From Hufsiella arboris (lineage in GTDB: Bacteria; Bacteroidota; Bacteroidia; Sphingobacteriales; Sphingobacteriaceae): a DNA stretch of 64,000 bases. Shown here one piece after another: positions 61,762 to 64,000 of the stretch. Every line of letters begins with the position of its first letter. Within the stretch, counting starts at the first letter, position 1. The notes under the pieces are model-generated. The model was not told the origin of the DNA. It saw nothing but the letters and a program-made list of their open reading frames with translations, and ran no database searches. The stretch is from contig NZ_WVHT01000001.1 in the NCBI RefSeq assembly GCF_009834875.1, positions 310,001 through 374,000 on the forward strand, given 5' to 3'. A program made the position numbers and the translations under genes.

Positions 61762-63152
61762 GCCAGCTTTTCTACAATCGAATTTATCGTCAATTTTTCC
61801 TGGTCACCGGATTTCATATTTTTTAATGTCAGCAAACCTGATTGAATTTCTTCGCTCCCAATCAGGATTACGTAAGGAATATTTTTCCCATCGGCATAAC
61901 TCATTTGCTTTTTAAGTTTGGCAGACGCCGGATATAACTCTGCTGAAATATTTTGTGCGCGCAATTGGGCAAGTATAGGTAAAGCAAACTTTTCCGCTTC
62001 TGAATCAAAATTGGTAATCAACACTTTCGTAGTTTCTTCAGTACTTTCAGGGAACAGTTTCAATTCTTCCAGTACGTCGTAAATTCGATCGGCACCAAAT
62101 GAAATCCCAACACCGGTCAAACCCTTTAACCCAAACATGCCGGTAAGGTCGTCATAGCGGCCACCGCCACCAATGCTGCCGATAGATACATTGTTTGCTT
62201 TCACTTCGAAAATAGCTCCGGTATAGTAATTCAGGCCGCGAGCCAGTGTGATGTCAAGCTGGAGGTTTAAAGCTGAAGGGCCAATACCCGAAGCCGAAAG
62301 CTGGTGAACGTACCCAAATATCTGTTCGATTTCTCCTATTCCTTTTAAGCCTGTTTCCGACGAAGCTAAAACCTGCTTTAAACTTCTCAGCTTCTCTTCA
62401 TTCGACCCTTCCAGCAGAATCACCGGCTTTAGCTTGTCAATATCAGTGTCATTAAAACCGCGATCCAACAACTCTTTTATAACGCCATCCAATCCGATTT
62501 TATCCAGCTTGTCAATCGCGACGGTCATGTCGACAATCAGCTCCGGCTTACCGATGATCTCAGCGATTCCCGACAGTATTTTTCGGTTATTTAATTTTAT
62601 GGTGAAGTTAGTTAAGCCAAGTTTCCGTAAAGCTTCATCATAAATAAGAACGAACTCGGCCTCATTCAATAAACTTTCAGAACCAACAACATCCGCATCA
62701 CATTGATAAAATTCGCGGTAGCGGCCTTTTTGCGGACGATCTGCACGCCATACGGGCTGCACCTGAAAGCGTTTGAAAGGAAAGGAGATATCATTTTGAT
62801 GCATCACCACATAACGGGCGAAGGGCACCGTTAAATCGTAGCGTAATGCCTTTTCAGAAATTAAAGACACGAGCCTGGCACTATTTTCCTCTGCACCGAA
62901 ATCAAATAACTTCTTTTTTGGCTCGTTCAAATATTCACCACTGTTCAGAATTTTAAAGATCAGCTTATCCCCTTCATCACCATACTTTCCGGTCAAAGTG
63001 TCCAGGTTTTCCATACTCGGCGTTTGGATCTCCTGGTAGCCATATTTTTTAAAAACGGATTTAATTGTATCAAAAATATAGTTGCGTTTCACCATTTCTG
63101 TTGGTGAAAAATCTCGGGTGCCTTTTGGAACTGATGGTTTAAAATTAGCCAT
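61758..63152 (-). CDS. hisS: Histidine--tRNA ligase
   Basis: The 464-residue class II synthetase charges tRNA-His. Motif 1 is [12 protein letters not shown]; class II motif 2 is [20 protein letters not shown]. The histidine-specific stretches [13 protein letters not shown] and [14 protein letters not shown] are present, and the C-terminal anticodon-binding domain is complete. The start at 63152 (MANFKPSVP) lies 5 nt after a perfect promoter box, so the mRNA is probably leaderless; an ATG at 63188 lies upstream of that box. It overlaps the Uma2 remnant by 4 bp at its 3' end. Confidence 0.97.
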   Translation of the reverse strand: MANFKPSVPKGTRDFSPTEMVKRNYIFDTIKSVFKKYGYQEIQTPSMENLDTLTGKYGDEGDKLIFKILNSGEYLNEPKKKLFDFGAEENSARLVSLISEKALRYDLTVPFARYVVMHQNDISFPFKRFQVQPVWRADRPQKGRYREFYQCDADVVGSESLLNEAEFVLIYDEALRKLGLTNFTIKLNNRKILSGIAEIIGKPELIVDMTVAIDKLDKIGLDGVIKELLDRGFNDTDIDKLKPVILLEGSNEEKLRSLKQVLASSETGLKGIGEIEQIFGYVHQLSASGIGPSALNLQLDITLARGLNYYTGAIFEVKANNVSIGSIGGGGRYDDLTGMFGLKGLTGVGISFGADRIYDVLEELKLFPESTEETTKVLITNFDSEAEKFALPILAQLRAQNISAELYPASAKLKKQMSYADGKNIPYVILIGSEEIQSGLLTLKNMKSGDQEKLTINSIVEKLA

Positions 63153-63157
63153 GGGCG

Positions 63158-63165
63158 CAAAAGTA
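63158..63165 (-). promoter_or_regulatory. Promoter -7 box TACTTTTG for hisS
   Basis: A perfect TAnnTTTG on the minus strand that ends 5 nt before the ATG at 63152. Confidence 0.65.
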
Positions 63166-63213
63166 CGTAATTCACATTTTATGAACATCTATTTAGAATA
63201 ATTCAAAATAATT

Positions 63214-63243
63214 TTGGTTTATGCGCGTTGCGTTATACATTTG
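63214..63243 (+). promoter_or_regulatory. Promoter TTG-N19-TACATTTG for the terminal TonB receptor
   Basis: TTG (63214-63216) and TACATTTG (63236-63243) match the Bacteroidota -33/-7 consensus with 19-nt spacing, 27 nt before the ATG at 63271. Confidence 0.8.
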
Positions 63244-63270
63244 CTGCAGTTTAGAATTAATCCAAATAAA

Positions 63271-64000
63271 ATGAACGTACCTTATCCTTTAAGAAAATCC
63301 ATATACCTAACATTCGCATTTTGCCTTTCTGTCATAACGGCATTTGCTCAGTCCGGAAAAATTAAAGGGCAAGTAACAACTGCTGATGGTAAGGCGGCCC
63401 CAGACGTTTCAGTAAACCTCGTCGGGACAAAAACAGGAACAACTACGGAAGAATCAGGCGCATACACATTGAGCGGCCTTAAACCTGGAAATTACACGAT
63501 TCGTGTATCAGCTCTTGGTTTACGAAGTCAGGAAAAGCAGGTTTCTGTAACTTCAAACTCAACGCAAACCGTCAACTTTTCTCTTACTGAAAATTCAGCC
63601 GAGTTAGATGAAGTAGTTATCAACGGCGGGCGTGTAAATAAATTTGATAAAAAATCGAGTGATTACGTTGCCAAAATGCCCCTAAGCCGCATTGAAAACC
63701 CGCAGGTATATACAACCGTGAGCAAGGAATTGTTAAACGATCAACTAGTCTACACTGTAGATGATGCCATGCGTAATGCTACCGGTATTCAAAAAATGTG
63801 GGAAGCAACCGGACGCGGCGGTGATGGCGGCTCATTTTATAGCACACGAGGCTTCATTACACAGAGTTCGTTGCGTAATGGTATTGCCGGACTTGTGACA
63901 AACCAGATCGATGCTGTAAACCTGGAGAGACTTGAAGTTATTAAAGGTCCATCTGCGACACTATTCGGCAGTTCATTAACTTCATATGGAGGCATGATTA
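63271..64000 (+). CDS. TonB-dependent siderophore-type receptor, N-terminal part
   Basis: The frame runs to the right edge (243 codons visible). It has a signal peptide (IYLTFAFCLSVITAFAQ), a carboxypeptidase-regulatory-like domain (about 30-110: GKIKGQVTTADGKAAPDVSV), and the start of a plug domain with NATGIQKMWEATGRGGDGGS, FYSTRGFI and VIKGPSATLFGSS. The TR(G/P)F, IKGPSATLFGSS and NATGI features are those of TonB siderophore receptors. The ligand cannot be told from this part. The barrel lies beyond the window. Confidence 0.93.
   Translation, partial: MNVPYPLRKSIYLTFAFCLSVITAFAQSGKIKGQVTTADGKAAPDVSVNLVGTKTGTTTEESGAYTLSGLKPGNYTIRVSALGLRSQEKQVSVTSNSTQTVNFSLTENSAELDEVVINGGRVNKFDKKSSDYVAKMPLSRIENPQVYTTVSKELLNDQLVYTVDDAMRNATGIQKMWEATGRGGDGGSFYSTRGFITQSSLRNGIAGLVTNQIDAVNLERLEVIKGPSATLFGSSLTSYGGMI

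Noticed and set aside
1-64000. tRNA, rRNA, CRISPR arrays or intact insertion sequences
   Set aside because: I looked for tRNA-like T-loop signatures, regularly spaced repeats and transposase motifs and saw none that could be supported by eye.

Overview
The window looks like a chromosomal segment of a Bacteroidota bacterium, most likely of the family Sphingobacteriaceae (Pedobacter/Mucilaginibacter-like). Base composition is moderate to low GC and Shine-Dalgarno sequences are scarce. Many genes are preceded by the Bacteroidota promoter box TAnnTTTG. The families also fit: TonB receptors with an N-terminal carboxypeptidase-regulatory-like domain, DUF1501/DUF1800, HYC_CC_PP, DUF6249, DUF2911, YfiT/DinB and Uma2. 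Genus is not resolved from sequence alone. I found no tRNA, rRNA, CRISPR array or intact insertion sequence.

Layout. 1-3.7 kb (minus): the N-terminal part of a Prc/Tsp-type S41 protease and two paralogous TPR proteins, one interrupted at an A10 tract. 3.8-12.9 kb: rarA, an Anbu proteasome-like protease with a transglutaminase partner, two Rossmann oxidoreductases, an OmpA lipoprotein, a small metal-related cluster (HYC_CC_PP protein, HMA protein, outer-membrane protein), YfiT and a flavoprotein. 13.2-18.9 kb is an eroded accessory stretch: a frameshifted S9 peptidase, an orphan gene, a toxin-antitoxin pair with a broken PIN toxin, an orphan lipoprotein, and two kinds of diverged repeats. 18.9-26.7 kb: HAD phosphatase, DUF1501/DUF1800 pair, aat, universal stress protein, SNF2 helicase. 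26.8-30.9 kb: a TPP riboswitch with an enlarged arm in front of a TonB receptor, then a peroxiredoxin/AhpD pair. 31.1-35.8 kb (minus): a TetR-TolC-HlyD-MFS efflux operon behind a perfect 24-bp palindrome. 35.8-38.4 kb: DUF2911 pair, then an ECF sigma/anti-sigma operon and a divergent DUF6249 gene that share an identical ECF-type promoter. 38.4-46.8 kb: DinB, histidine kinase, gltX, a zinc metallopeptidase with a hairpin over its Shine-Dalgarno, a hypothetical envelope operon interrupted by an in-frame TAG, an amidase and an AraC regulator. 47-55.4 kb: MHS-type MFS transporter, DoxX-like protein, glnS, a B12-binding protein with an enoyl-CoA hydratase, an NtrC-type regulator and a degenerate receiver/PAS/kinase-like protein. 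55.4-64 kb: an AI-2E/YtxH/holin envelope operon, GDP-fucose synthase, trmB, an alkyltransferase-like protein, a CMD protein, an alpha/beta hydrolase, an Uma2 pseudogene, hisS and the start of a siderophore-type TonB receptor.

How parts work together. Most genes are housekeeping or envelope functions. The regulatory DNA is the richest content: the TPP riboswitch (thiamine-related uptake), the efflux operator, the divergent ECF promoters, the hairpin covering the ypfJ Shine-Dalgarno, and promoter boxes so close to start codons that several mRNAs should be leaderless. Five genes carry indels or stops (TPR, S9, PIN, Uma2, the TAG-split membrane protein). They may be real decay, recoding or assembly errors, and read-level checking would separate these.
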